NCBI GenBank assembly: GCA_004194705.1
Contig: SADC01001034.1
Span: 62,001 to 126,000, forward strand
Reading direction: 5' to 3'
Length of the DNA: 64,000 nucleotides
From: Ditylenchus dipsaci
Lineage: Eukaryota; Nematoda; Chromadorea; Rhabditida; Anguinidae
The notes beneath the pieces are model-generated. The model saw only the letters and a list, made by a program, of their open reading frames with translations. It was not told the origin of the DNA and did no database searches. How positions within the stretch are numbered: position 1 is the first letter of the stretch; every line of letters starts with the position of its first letter. This document shows positions 11,244-21,080 of this stretch, piece after piece. Position numbers and translations under genes: made by a program.

Positions 11244-11556
11244 CATAGTTGGATCGCCGCCGCCGCCGCCACCGCCGGCGCCGCCGCCGCCGGCGGTGGC
11301 GGCGCCGGCGGTGGCGGCAAAATATGAGGTGCCGCCGGCGGCGGCGGCTGCGCCGGCGGCTGAAAATGAGGTCGGCGGTGGCGGTGCGGCGGAGTAATTA
11401 GGCTGCGGCGGCGGCGGTGGCGGCGATGTGGCGGCGGCGGTGGCGGCACCACCAATTACAAAGTACCAAAAAAATGCTTGTTTTGAATGGTCATCTTACG
11501 AAAACATGATAAAATGACATAATTTAGAATTTTACTGTTCTCTTGCAAAAATTTTA
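11244..11556. mobile_element. GC-triplet MITE, left part, copy 2
   Basis: Same truncated left part as at 3734-4043, preceded by GATAGTTT at 11236-11243. The matching right-hand copy of this 8-bp sequence lies at 13018-13025, directly after the right end of the complete MITE at 12546-13017. The interval 11244-13017 therefore behaves as one original insertion that has since been expanded. Confidence 0.8.
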
Positions 11557-11832
11557 GGCTGGAGTTTAGAATGTGACCTTTTTCTAAAAATGGTCAAAAT
11601 CAGTTTTTTTAGTTGTGTAACATTGTAAAAAATGCTCAGCATTCATTTTTATTGTTGGGAAGCCAATTTTTCAAAAAAAAAAATTTTTGTCGAAAATTGT
11701 CAAAAAACGTTATATGCTCCTTAAATACCTGTTTTTCTTGTATAAAAATGTCACAAAAAAAAATTTATTTTAACATTCCTTAAGAAAAGGAATAGATAGC
11801 CATCAGACATTTTGACTTTTTCACATTTTTTA

Positions 11833-12108
11833 CCTGCCTGCCTTCGGCAGGCACCCTAATTCAATAGGAAGCCCCTTTGGGGGTACATTGTTCGGGCCAA
11901 GGGCTGACCCTTTATACACACCTGCCTGCCTTCGGCAGGCACCCTAATTCAATAGGAAGCCCCTTTGGGGGTACATTGTTCGGGCCAAGGGCTGACCCTT
12001 TATACACACCTGCCTGCCTTCGGCAGGCACCCTAATTCAATAGGAAGCCCCTTTGGGGGTACATTGTTCGGCCAAGGGCTGACCCTTTATACACACCTGC
12101 CTGCCTAA
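11833..12108. repeat. 88-bp tandem repeat, three units plus a partial fourth
   Basis: Units start with CCTGCCTGCCTTCGGCAGGC at 11833, 11921 and 12009, and a partial fourth begins near 12096. Each contains the hairpin GCCTGCCTTCGGCAGGC and the phrase AAGCCCCTTTGGGGGTACAT. Units are nearly identical (one G is missing in the third). No coding potential; the GC content is higher than its surroundings. Confidence 0.9.
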
Positions 12109-12235
12109 GACCAAGTACCAAATTGGCGCGTATATTTCGGTGTACAGCCATAAGACAGAAAACTTTTTTACTAAGTTATCTAAAAAAACTACGTTTTCTC
12201 AGGTTTGCCATTATTTACCTTAGGTACATGACAAT

Positions 12236-12325
12236 ATTACGCCGACATTATTTCGCCAACAATTATTTCGCCGTCAATTATTTCGCGCGACATTATTTCG
12301 CGGAGCATTATTTCGCCGCGACAAA
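12236..12325. repeat. ATTATTTCGCC short array
   Basis: Five degenerate units of about 15 bp (CATTATTTCGCCGACA-like). They resemble the TTCGCCAA motif of the 5.8 and 13.2 kb arrays and may belong to the same kind of element. Confidence 0.6.
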
Positions 12326-12545
12326 AATTTTAAGCACAAAATAAAATCTAAACATGTTGCTGTTGAGCCTGAGTCTAAGCCTAAGCCAAATTGTAGTTGT
12401 CTGGCAGTGGTTGTTGAGGCTCTATTCATAGCAGCATGGTGGGCAAAGGCTCATACTGATTTGGTTTGCGAAAAGGCTGAAATATGCCACGAAAAAGATT
12501 ATTTCTGCCACGAAAAACGACATACCACGAAAAAGCGGATATAAG

Positions 12546-13017
12546 CATAGTTGGATCGCCGCCGCCGCCACCGCCGGCGCCGCCGCCGGCGGCGCCGCCA
12601 GGCGGCGGCGGCAAAATATGAGGTGCCGCCGGCGGCTGAAAATGAGGGTGGCGGTGGCGGTGCGGCGGAGTAATTAGGCTGCGGCGGCGGTGGCGGCGAT
12701 GTGGCGGCGGTGGCGGCGGCGGTGGCGGCACCACCAATTACAAAGTACCAAAAAAATGCTTGTTTTGAATGGTCATCTTACGAAAACATGATAAAATGAC
12801 ATAATTTAGAATTTTACTGTTCTCTTGCAAAAATTTTATTCTATGACAAACATAAATTAAACAGAAAAATTTTTTTGACAGTGAAGCGTTAGCTGGCGGC
12901 GGCGGTGGCGGCGATGGCAGCGCCGGCGGCGGCGGCGAAATAAAAAGTGCCGCCGGCGGCGGTGGTGGCAAAGCAGCGGCGGCGGCGGCGGTGGTTTTTC
13001 AGAGGCGTCCAACTATG
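12546..13017. mobile_element. complete GC-triplet MITE
   Basis: About 472 bp with ends CATAGTTGGATCGCC and GGCGTCCAACTATG. Both subterminal regions are GCC/GGC triplet expansions (about 180 and 120 bp) around an AT-rich core that contains TTTTGCAAGAGAACAGTAAA in inverse. The right flank is GATAGTTT, matching the left flank of the partial copy at 11244. The left flank (GATATAAG) does not match, so this copy lies inside a rearranged composite. Confidence 0.85.
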
Positions 13018-13094
13018 GATAGTTTAATAGGGTTGAGAATGGTTCAGGGTGGAATTTTGAGTGATTTAGCCCATCGGACCCGTCTATCATCTAT

Positions 13095-13352
13095 TCGCTA
13101 TTAGATGTGTACCCCATTTAAAGAATTAAATCACAATTACACTTCTCACCGCTTATTTTCCAAAGAAATCAAGAGTATACGCGAAAAGAGTCTATCGGCG
13201 AAAAGATGCATTGGCGAAGTAATCTCATTGGCGAAAAGTTGCCATAGGTGAAATGATTCCATTGGCGAAAAGATGCATTGGCGAAAAGATGCAGTTGCCG
13301 AAATGATCTTATTGGCGAAAGTTTCATTGGAGAAACGATTACGCCCCTATTT
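13095..13352. mobile_element. TTGGCGAAAAGATGCA array element
   Basis: Inverted relative of 5772-6040. About 13187-13340 repeats TTGGCGAAAAGATGCA with variants, ending at CATTGGAGAAACGATTACGC. No coding function; the open frames across it are repeat artefacts. Confidence 0.65.
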
Positions 13353-13546
13353 GGTAGCTCTAAACCTCAACTATATGATGTGAGAAGATACATAAGCAAC
13401 TGGAAAATAAAAAAGACCACACCAACTAAATAATTTTGGGAAAACAGTAAAGAAAGCGAGGATTCTGTTTCGCAGATTCTTAGTGAGTACTACTCACTGA
13501 GTAGTCTGTTTTAGAATCCGCAAACAGACTTCTAATTGTGAATATG

Positions 13547-13582
13547 CCTTTAGGCAAGCTGGCTAGCCAGCTTGCCTAAAGG
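13547..13582. other. 36-bp perfect palindrome
   Basis: CCTTTAGGCAAGCTGG is followed by CTAG and its exact inverse, giving a 36-bp uninterrupted perfect palindrome centred on GCTAGC. It directly precedes the UTP23-like exon and may be the remnant of a foldback end or an intronic hairpin. Confidence 0.8.
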
Positions 13583-13799
13583 CCCTCAAGGACCCCAGGG
13601 ACCAAATCCTCTGTCGTGCAAGAAAGCAAAGATGGACAAGAAAGCTCAACAGTTGCCAGGTCGGGTTGCGGGAGCGTTTGGCGAGAAGAAGGATGATTTT
13701 CAGACTGCTCAAAAAGAGGAGAACGCTAGCTCTACTAAGAGGAAGCGGACAAGGAAGAGGTGTCAAAAGTCCATGAATCTCAAGAGAGTGCTCCGGTAG
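13572..13799 (+). CDS. UTP23-like C-terminal exon (partial)
   Basis: The open frame contains GPNPLSCKKAKMDKK and ends with the basic tail TKRKRTRKRCQKSMNLKR. Proteins of the UTP23 family (small-subunit processome, PIN-like, nucleolar) end with a GPNPLSCxKKK motif and a lysine/arginine-rich tail, so this looks like a UTP23 C-terminal exon. The likely acceptor is CCCCAG at about 13596-13601, just before GGACCAAATCC. I do not see the PIN-like N-terminal exons upstream in the repeat-rich 0-13.5 kb; they may be outside the window or unrecognised. An alternative frame after ACTAAG would give an acidic tail if one base were missing. A polyadenylation signal follows at 13862. The gene converges on SHQ1. 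Confidence 0.5.
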   Translation: MPKGPQGPQGPNPLSCKKAKMDKKAQQLPGRVAGAFGEKKDDFQTAQKEENASSTKRKRTRKRCQKSMNLKRVLR

Positions 13800-13861
13800 A
13801 ATTGGCGTCGTAGAGTATCTATTCTGTGAAATTCCATTTATAAATATTTGTTCCGGTATCC

Positions 13862-13867
13862 AATAAA
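13862..13867 (+). terminator. polyadenylation signal AATAAA
   Basis: AATAAA lies 63 bp after the stop codon of the UTP23-like exon and fits a 3' end for that gene. Confidence 0.5.
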
Positions 13868-14118
13868 GTTGTTTCGTGTCTAATGTGTGTGCACTGGGCT
13901 AGAACTCGTATCATCTCACACAAAAAAGTTGAAGTTTCAAATCGGGCTCATTCTTTCTCATTTTTTTAAAAATCATGAACCTTTTGTTAGGTTTAGACAT
14001 TGTTATCAATAAAGAATTTTAGCTGTAATTTAGGATATTTAATATTTTCGATTCTCCTTTTAATTTTTATTGAAAACTGTTATTCCTGCAAAAAGTGTGA
14101 AAAAGTGCAAACAGTGTA

Positions 14119-14547
14119 CAGTCCACTCTCGATATAAGCACACCCCCTCAAGTTCGTTCCCGCCTAGGGTCCGACAACTTTTTTAACCCGATTTTCGAAG
14201 TCTTTTGCCAAATCTGATTTGTCAGTCTGATCAGAAAAATCGTACAGATTCTGATTCCACCAATCAGTTCTCGAGATAGCCACAAGTTTGCCGAAAAGAC
14301 CCGCGGCTCTCGATATAAGCACACCTTTTTTTAAAAATTAGGTGTGCTTATATCGAGAGCCGCGGGTCTTTTCGGCAAACTTGTGGCTATCTCGAGAACT
14401 GATTGGTGGAATCAGAATCTGTACGATTTTTCTGATCAGACTGACGAATCAGGTTTGGCAAAAGACTTCGAAAATCGGGTTAAAAAAAGTGTCGGACCCT
14501 AGGCGGGAACGAACTTGAGGGAGTGTGCTTATATCGAGAGTGGACTG
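14119..14547. mobile_element. pogo/Tigger-like 429-bp foldback MITE
   Basis: Ends CAGTCCACTCTCGATATAAG and inverse, flanked by TA. Arms of about 200 bp pair almost perfectly and each carries a second internal CTCGATATAAGCACACC end-like copy at the centre. Non-coding. It lies between the convergent UTP23-like exon and SHQ1. Confidence 0.85.
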
Positions 14548-14682
14548 TATATGACAGCAGCGTCAAATTGTTTTTCTCAAATCTCAAATCTGATGATGGC
14601 CCATCATAATAAACATAGTCATAAATATCAGACTAGCTATGTAGTTGGTGAAACAGTGAGTTTTTGGGGGCTACCGACTTCG

Positions 14683-14866
14683 TTAAAGGACCATGATTTC
14701 GCGCGCAGTGGCATGTGCGAAATTTGAATTGGCGGTGGACACTCCTCTTTCGTCCCAAACTGTACTCTTTGAAGTCGTTCGAAATGACTCCGAAGAGTAC
14801 AGAGAAGGGTCCCCGCCAATTCAAATTTTGCACATGCCACTTCGCGCGAAAACCATAGTCCTTTAA
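14683..14866. mobile_element. TTAA-flanked foldback MITE (AGGACCATG family)
   Basis: TTAA, then AGGACCATG, then an imperfect palindrome containing GTGGCATGTGC and GAATTGGCGG, ending CATAGTCCTTTAA. Related copies are at 48549-48747 and, degenerate, 62726-62895. TTAA flanking suggests a piggyBac-type target preference; this is inference from the flanks only. Confidence 0.75.
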
Positions 14867-14964
14867 CAACCAAATATAAGTAGGATGTAAAAAGCCAAAT
14901 ATCAGCTGTTTTATGTCCAAAATCAACAATCACGGTACACATATCTACTTTGGTCAAAAAGTTC

Positions 14965-17500
14965 TCAAACATCGTAATCTTCGCTTTCATCATCGGAATC
15001 TAGTACTTCCACTTTCTTTTTGCTCTCCACATCTAGTGATTCTATGCCAGCTTCTATTTCCAAGCAGTTTAAATCCAATTCTAAGCACTCTTTCGTAATT
15101 TTATTCATGGTTAATTGCAACTGCTCTCTGAGATGGACCAAAACTGATTTATCAGCTGACTGGATCCACAAGCAAAGGTCATCCACGAATAGCTGATTGA
15201 ACAGATAATAGCAGTCTCCGGAACTTGAATTGAATATCCGACGAATTTCCAGTAGACATTTAAGCAATGCGACTCGACCTAAAAAAACAAATTTTAGTCA
15301 GGCGTACAGGTGAAAAACGACTTAACCTTTTCCAAAACCATTTTCAAATCATCCAGAACCTTCAAAGACAACTGCCAGTTCCTGTAGATTGGGAACACCA
15401 TAGATCGTCGCAAGAAACCGGTGATTGCAGTACCAACATCACGCCACTGAACAAGGAAGGAAAGAGACGGGGAAAGCTTTCTGATGGTCCAGCCAGATTC
15501 CACACAATGCTCTCCATCAGTTGTTCTTAAGTCGTAGAGATAGGCACCAACCAAGTCTAGAAGCGAATAGGAGATTTTCTGCTGCATTGCTTTTAATCCA
15601 AAGCCATCCAGTTGACGAATTTGTAGATTCTTTAACTGCTCTCTATCCAAGTCATTTAGGGACAAGTGGTTGTTTGTATCAATTCGGAAGTTTATCGAGG
15701 CCAGCAATTGGTCATCTGGTTCAAAGAGATCCGCCCTGCAATAATTTACCATAAACTTGAACCGCCTTTTTTCAATTCTTAAATTACAAATAATGTTCCT
15801 CTTTAAAGTGCTGTTTGTCATACTCTCGGCAAAGCTCCTCCCTTTCACAAATTAGCACCAAATCAGGTTGCCTCAGATCAATAAGCTCACCAACTTCTTC
15901 TTGGAATTTAAGGAGAACGCCATGTCTTTTCCATCCATAACCATAGCCATAGATAGAGGCAGCTTCAGCGGCAACTCTCTCTGGATTTTCTTCTGCTAGC
16001 ACTTGTTCAGCAAAGAGCTCATCTAAAAAAATATAATTCCTCTGCATTTAGTCGCCCAAGGATAATAAGCATGTCCCCAAAATCAACAGATGAAAAATGT
16101 TTTTCGCGGAAATAAAAACCTTGGTTGCTGAATATGAATATTTATGAGAATATTCTGGAATATTTCCGGAGCAGGGCCGGTAATATCTTAGGAGTTTCAT
16201 CTAATACTAGAAAAAAATTGGCCGAAACCGAGAAAATAGATTACGGGCGGGAATTTTCCCCGAAAAGATTATGGCCGGCTATTTTTTGAAGTTTTAAATT
16301 TACAAGAGCTTCTTAGGAAACAGAGAGAAAACGGAGCAATATGAGTATAACCACCCCACTCAATATGAGTATGAAAAAAGTTATTTATTAAAGTAATAAA
16401 TGTACAAAATCAGGGTTTCCAATAATGACAGTGACAGTGACACTGACAGTGACAATGACAGTGACATCACTGACATGTCACTGTAAGTGTCACTGTCATT
16501 GTGATAGTGACAGTGACACTTGTCACAATGACAGTGACACTTACAGTGACATGTCAGTGATGTCACTGTCATTGTCACTGTCAGTGTCACTGTCACTGTC
16601 ATTATTGGAAACCCTGTACAAAATGTCTTTTCTTATTGTTTGTAGCCATGGTTTAGTTGTACGTTTATAAAATAATTTTTTTTATACTCATATTGAGTGG
16701 CCGAGTAATAGATTTGAGTGGCCGAGTAATAGATTTGAGTGGCCGAGTAATAGCAACCGTGCATTTTCATACACATTTATTTATGTCTGATATTTTATTT
16801 ACTTTATAGACGTACAATAATAGGCGTACAAAGTAAACCATGGCTACAAACAATAAGAAAAGACATTTTGTACATTTATTACTTTAATAAATAACTTTTT
16901 TTCATGCTCAACTTAAGTGGGGTCACCCCACTGGGGTGGTTATACTTATATTGAGTGGAGTGGTTGTCCTCATATTTAGCCGAGAAAACTAACCAGTGCT
17001 GCGACCTAAAGCATCTCCTTCTTCAATAGCATTCTCTCCGAGTGATGGCTCTTCTTGCGAAACAATCTCTTCAACCATACGACCTGCATCTAGTTTTTTC
17101 TGTGGTTGAAGAAGCTCACTTAGCATATCCAGGTTAAGAAAAACTTCACCCTTGATCCTTTTTGGCACTTTTACGACAAAATTATCTAGAAAAAATATCA
17201 GACATAGTTCTACCGTCGAAAAAAACCAACTTGTGTCCCAGTCGAAAAAGGTTGAACCCACCACTTCATCCTGGTCACTAGCAATTACTTCATTCGGTAG
17301 AAAAAGACGGAGGAAGTAAGGTTTACATGTAAACAAAAATGTTTGGCCTTCATAAGCTATTTCAGCATCCTTCACATTAGCGTAAGGAGTACGAATAGAA
17401 ACAGTGAGGAATTCATCGTCTTGCTTCAGCTAAATGTTTTTTCGGTTGCCTGAATAACCCAATAAAGACAATAAATTACTTTGAAAATTGGAGTAATCAT
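14965..17500 (-). CDS. shq1: SHQ1, H/ACA snoRNP assembly factor (six exons)
   Basis: Exons on the minus strand: 17500-17480, 17429-17231, 17185-17006, 16022-15788, 15735-15327 and 15278-14965 (about 452 aa). The N-terminal CS-like domain reads DDEFLTVSIRTPYANVKDAE, then CKPYFLRLFLP and KVPKRIKGE. The SHQ1-specific domain reads IYGYGYGW, then LIDLRQPD and HYLADLFEP, then RRSMVFPIYRNWQLSLK and LLKCLLEIRRIF; these are hallmarks of SHQ1, the chaperone that holds dyskerin/NAP57 before H/ACA RNP assembly. The start ATG (MITPIFK) is 8 nt after an acceptor-like TTTTTCAG. Introns are 45-52 nt except intron 3 (983 nt), which is filled by a palindrome and a hAT-like MITE. The exon 5-6 junction is one base short of the expected phase: a G seems missing in the GG run before GTTAAG. 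Alternatively a 29-nt intron could be used, but that is implausibly short. The length is close to nematode SHQ1. Confidence 0.92.
16411..16616. mobile_element. hAT-like MITE with CAGTGACA subterminal array
   Basis: A 206-bp element begins CAGGGTTTCCAATAATGACA and ends with the inverse, flanked by the perfect 8-bp duplication TACAAAAT (16403-16410 and 16617-16624). The body is an inverted-repeat array of CAGTGACA-type octamers. CAGGG termini with 8-bp duplications are typical of hAT elements. Confidence 0.9.
16695..16756. repeat. 21-bp tandem repeat, three units
   Basis: GAGTGGCCGAGTAATAGATT-type units start at 16695, 16716 and 16737. They lie in the loop of the SHQ1-intron palindrome. Confidence 0.9.
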
Positions 17501-17508
17501 TGTGGCAG

Positions 17509-17519
17509 CTGAAAAATAA
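17509..17519 (-). promoter_or_regulatory. splice acceptor 8 nt upstream of SHQ1 ATG (possible SL site)
   Basis: TTATTTTTCAG precedes an 8-nt leader and the SHQ1 start codon. Such close spacing is typical of nematode spliced-leader addition. No SL sequence itself is encoded in the window. Confidence 0.5.
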
Positions 17520-17531
17520 ATAAGACAGTCT

Positions 17532-18360
17532 TAAAGGGAGGGGGGAACTTTATATACGCATCGCCCGTTGTCGAAAGTTCAAGTCCCTCTGGGGTGTTTT
17601 AATTTATTTTTTCAGTAAGTTTTTTGACTTCTAGGGACAAAAATCATCGAGCAATCGATTGCAACCATTTACAGCACTGCTTTGCTGTCATCAACTTCCT
17701 CAATTTTGCGATTTTTGGCAAATGACCACCAAAATTAGAGGAAACCATCCAAAATGATGCGTACTTAGACTAATATAGCCGAGCCTCCACCAATTTCATT
17801 TACTTGTCCACGCGTTTAGTGACTTTCTGAAGTCAGCATTCGTGCGGAACAAGATAGAAATTTGTACACACCAAAATCACTTCAAAAAAATCATGTAGCG
17901 AGCGAAGGTTTGACCCGGGAAGAAATGAGTACTATTGAGGGGTAGGATTTCAGTATTATTTAGGAACTGAGATTTTTGCGATTTCAATTAACATGATTTT
18001 ATACAACCGTATGCTGAAAATGACGGCAAGAAGCAAGGCTACATTTTGAGTATAAGGTTGCAAATGAGTATGTAAATTAAAGTTGGGAAAAAACGTCAGT
18101 TCCAGGATACTGCCGAAAAGTACTGGGATAGTCATATTGAGGATTTCATCGAATCTGACATGGTTCAATGTTTTTTTTTTAATTTTAGCTCTAACTTAAT
18201 ACAAACTTTTCATCTGTATGATAGCTCAAATGAAAGCCCAGAACCTTGGCTACATTTTGACACTAAACTTGTAAATTTGAGAAAAACAGGGTTGGCACCC
18301 AGTGGTAGTCGAACCTGTGACCTAGGGCGATGCGTATATAAATTCCCCACCCCCTTAAAT
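17532..18360. mobile_element. element bounded by TATATACGCATCGCCC ends
   Basis: Left end TTAAAGGGAGGGGGGAAC then TTTATATACGCATCGCCC. The right end is the inverse, GGGCGATGCGTATATAAA then CCCCACCCCCTTAAA. Next to both ends are Pol III B-box-like sites (AGTTCAAGTCCC at about 17578; GGTTCGACTAC, minus strand, at about 18310). The interior (17700-18270) is an inverted relative of 2790-3340. The same end phrase occurs at 54117 beside the giant foldback. No gene seen. Confidence 0.55.
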
Positions 18361-18478
18361 AAATTTTATAAGGAAAATAGACAAGAATACAATAAATAAT
18401 CTGAAAATCGTAATTTCATTGTCAAACTGATATGAAAATGTGGGAGCTTCTTGGGCTTTGTTTTTCTATAGCCAATTC

Positions 18479-18718
18479 TTAAAGGGCCTGACCTCTTCCT
18501 ACTCGGTGGTCCCCCGCCAATTCAAAAATTTTCCCTCGATCATTGGACTTCTGTACGGATTTTTCCGCCACGTTTCTAACAAAACTAGGCCTGAAATCAA
18601 ATTTTAGGCTTAGTTTTGTAAGAAACCTAGCGGAAAAATCCGTACAGAAGTCCAATGATCAAGGGAAAATTTTTGAATTGGCGGGGACCACCGAGTAGGA
18701 AGAGGTCAGGCCCTTTAA
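18479..18718. mobile_element. TTAA-flanked foldback MITE (AGGGCC family)
   Basis: TTAAAGGGCCTGACC to its inverse. The interior contains CCCCCGCCAATTCAAA, then CTTCTGTACGGATTTTTC, then a palindromic centre around a TAGGCCTGAAAT/TTTAGGCTTAG loop. Family members are at 33485-33725, 58094-58330 and 63751-63990. Confidence 0.85.
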
Positions 18719-18822
18719 GGGGTTTAGATTCAGATTTCATACATTTATCATTAAAAGTCGCCTAGGAGCGACAGTCACAAGTCAGATTCATCAGGAATTA
18801 TCTTGATTGGACCCTAGTAGTA

Positions 18823-19575
18823 CAGGGTGATCCAACTTTTTTACCCATATTTGTTTTGCCCGTAACTTTTTTTATATTCATTGAAATTTTTTGTACGACA
18901 ACTCATTTGAAAGCCCTGTTTCTACCATTTCGTTTAAAAAAAAGATTGGCTCAGTTTGATTACTCTGAGCCGAGTTACGGACATTTTTATTTAATTACTG
19001 GAAAGCGACAAATTTATTCAACAAATTCAACAAAAAATCAACGACAATGTTTCTTATCTTGTCTCGACGCTCCTTCCATTCCTTTCAACGCAAATTTCCA
19101 GACGACGGCGAAAATCATTCATTGCTCTCTCGATCATGGCTAGCGGCAACTGTCCCATTTCTTCGACGATCTTTTCACGCAGTGCAATCAAAGAGGCCAG
19201 AGGCTGATCCGTGTAGACCAAACTTTTTATGTAACCCCAACAGAAAAAGTCCATCCAGGTTAAGTCAGGCGGATCAGCCTCTGGCCTCTTTGATTGCACT
19301 GCGTGAAAAGATCGTCGAAGAAATGGGACAGTTGCCGCTAGCCATGATCGAGAGAGCAGATTTTTTGTTGAATTTGTTGAATAAATTTGTCGGTTTCCAG
19401 TAATTAAATAAAAATGTCCGTAACTCGGCTCAGAGTAATCAAACTGAGCCAATCTTTTTTTTAAACGAAATGGTAGAAACAGGGCTTTCAAATGAGTTGT
19501 CGTTCAAAAAATTTCAATGAATATAAAAAAAGTTACGGGCAAAACAAATATGGGTAAAAAAGTTGGATCACCCTG
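18823..19575. mobile_element. mariner-like element remnant with long inverted repeats
   Basis: Termini TACAGGGTGATCCAACTTTT, flanked by TA. The arms (about 18823-19220 and 19260-19575) are inverted repeats of one another. On the minus strand the centre encodes PDLTWMDFFCWGYIKS, which matches the conserved PDL(T/N)PxDFFLWGxLK block near the C-terminus of mariner-type transposases. The catalytic domain is missing, so this is a foldback derivative that duplicated one transposase end. Confidence 0.8.
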
Positions 19576-19612
19576 TAAATAGCCCCTCCCCCAACGATTT
19601 TCACCTTTTTAC

Positions 19613-20035
19613 TAGGGTTGGACAAGACCGGTTTTTGCATATTTTCAGTAAACCGGGTCCTGCTCAAATTTTTTGAAATAATCCAGATAAGCTTTTAGTA
19701 CCATAAGATGCGCAAGGAATTTTCAGTACCCCATTTTGGACATCCACGAAGACGAAAAAAATTCGAAATACACCTAAAAGTTGAAAAAAACGACCAAAAA
19801 CCGGGTCGGTTAACCGGGTCGATTAACCGACCCGGTTTTTCGGTCTTTTTTTGGCAGTTTTTTTCAATTTTTAGGTGTATTTCGATTTTCTTTTGTCTTT
19901 ATTGATGTTCAAAATGGGGTACTGAAAATTCCTTGCGCATCTAATGGTACTAAAAGCTTATCTAGATTCTTTTAAAAAATTTGAGAAGGACCCGGTTAAC
20001 CGAAACTATGCAAAAACCGGTCTTGTCCAACCCTA
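19613..20035. mobile_element. hAT-like MITE with ACCGGTTTTT motif
   Basis: TIR TAGGGTTGGACAAGACCGG, with inverted right end and perfect 8-bp duplication CTTTTTAC (19605-19612 and 20036-20043). The interior has inverted AACCGGGTC/GACCCGGTT repeats and a central ACCGGGTCGGTTAACC cluster. Non-coding. Confidence 0.9.
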
Positions 20036-20043
20036 CTTTTTAC

Positions 20044-21080
20044 TTAAGTAAAAAGTACCCAAATTTATGTCCCAGACCCAGAAAAAAATGCGTAACACAG
20101 TTATTAGTCACAACTTCCGTACGCTGACCTACCCCAAGCCTAAGGGCTAATCATAAACTTGTTGTTTCAAAGGGTAGTTACAGCAATTTTTAAAAGGTCG
20201 GATTCTGGGGGTTATTCGCTACTAGCGCCCTTCATTGTTAAATAACCATGTTTTGCACTACAACACAAATACCTTATTTCTTCTAATTAAACGGCCGGTC
20301 GGTTATTTTTCAACACCCCAAAAGTCTGAAAAATTTTAGGGTCGATCTTGAGATTTTCGGGTGCTCAACCAAAATTTAGAAAGCAAAATCGGTAGAGCCC
20401 GTAGGAGTTAAGAAAACGCAGAAAACAGCTTCCCAATATAATTTGTCTGGTCTGAGATATATGTCCTCGAAGTGGAGGGGGGCGGTTCATTAGAGAGGGC
20501 CCTTTAATTAGAGGAAATACGGTAAGAAAAATGTCTCATTAAAACTTTAACGATTTGTGTTATGATTGGAAAAAGCCGGTTAGCTTATATCAGCCACTTT
20601 GGGTTGGATCAGAAACAATTTTTTAATTAAATAAATCTGGAAATCGTCAAAATACAAAAATTGGCTGTACCGAAAAAGGTAAAGAAATATTTGCTAAAAG
20701 GGGCTGTATTGGTTTTCGGCAATAGCAGTTTCGAAAAGCGCCAAATTCGAAAATTTCCGTTTTCGACATTTCCCGTTTTCGGCATTTGCCGCTTCGGGTG
20801 AAATAAGTTGGGCTTTTGCCGTTTTGGGACAAATTTTTTTAGGTATTTTATGTTTTCGAGTAATTTTTATTGGAATTTTTCTATTATCGAAAAAAAATTG
20901 TATTTTTCCATTGTCGAAAATACTAGTTCGGAAAGTCGCTAATATCGGGGACTTCTATCTTCAGTCTCTTTTTTAGGATATCCTTGTTAGATGTTACGCT
21001 GAAAATCAAAACAAAGCATTTTTTCTGATTCCAAATCATGTGGTGAATCCGGTTTGATAAAACCAGAATTTCGATTTTAC
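20044..21080. other. non-coding, repeat fragments
   Basis: About 20300-20522 is a degenerate relative of 2490-2590 in inverse, ending AATTAGAGGAAATACGGTA. About 20690-20830 repeats TTTCGGCATTT/CCGTTTTCG phrases. No gene recognised. Confidence 0.4.

Larger units (their letters stand above)
7510..11727. repeat. 4.2 kb direct duplication, copy 2
   Basis: Second copy of the block at 1-4215, separated from it by about 3.3 kb. Near identity implies a recent duplication, two insertions of one large composite element, or an assembly artefact. Copy 2 has one T more in GGTTTACT-flanking and coding homopolymers in places and one A fewer in others, which fits sequencing noise as well as real divergence. 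Confidence 0.95.
16371..16910. mobile_element. palindromic element in SHQ1 intron 3
   Basis: AAGTTATTTATTAAAGTAAT at about 16378 is inverted at about 16885-16904, and GACATTTTGTACATTTATT pairs with the left arm. Outer phrases CCACCCCACTCAATATGAG and CCCCACTGGGGTGG continue the symmetry. The left arm is interrupted by the MITE at 16411-16616. The loop holds a 21-bp tandem repeat. Confidence 0.65.

Noticed and set aside
11833..12108. CRISPR array or other short-spacer repeat
   Set aside because: The 88-bp units are contiguous and near-identical with no unique spacers, and the genome is eukaryotic.
13750..13815. Alternative acidic C-terminal frame of the UTP23-like exon (EEADKEEVSKVHESQ)
   Set aside because: Needs an extra base; the uninterrupted basic tail fits UTP23 proteins better. 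Not fully excluded.
15279..15307. 29-nt intron in SHQ1 restoring phase between exons 5 and 6
   Set aside because: Shorter than any other intron here and it would add residues absent from the family; a missing G in the donor region explains the phase better.
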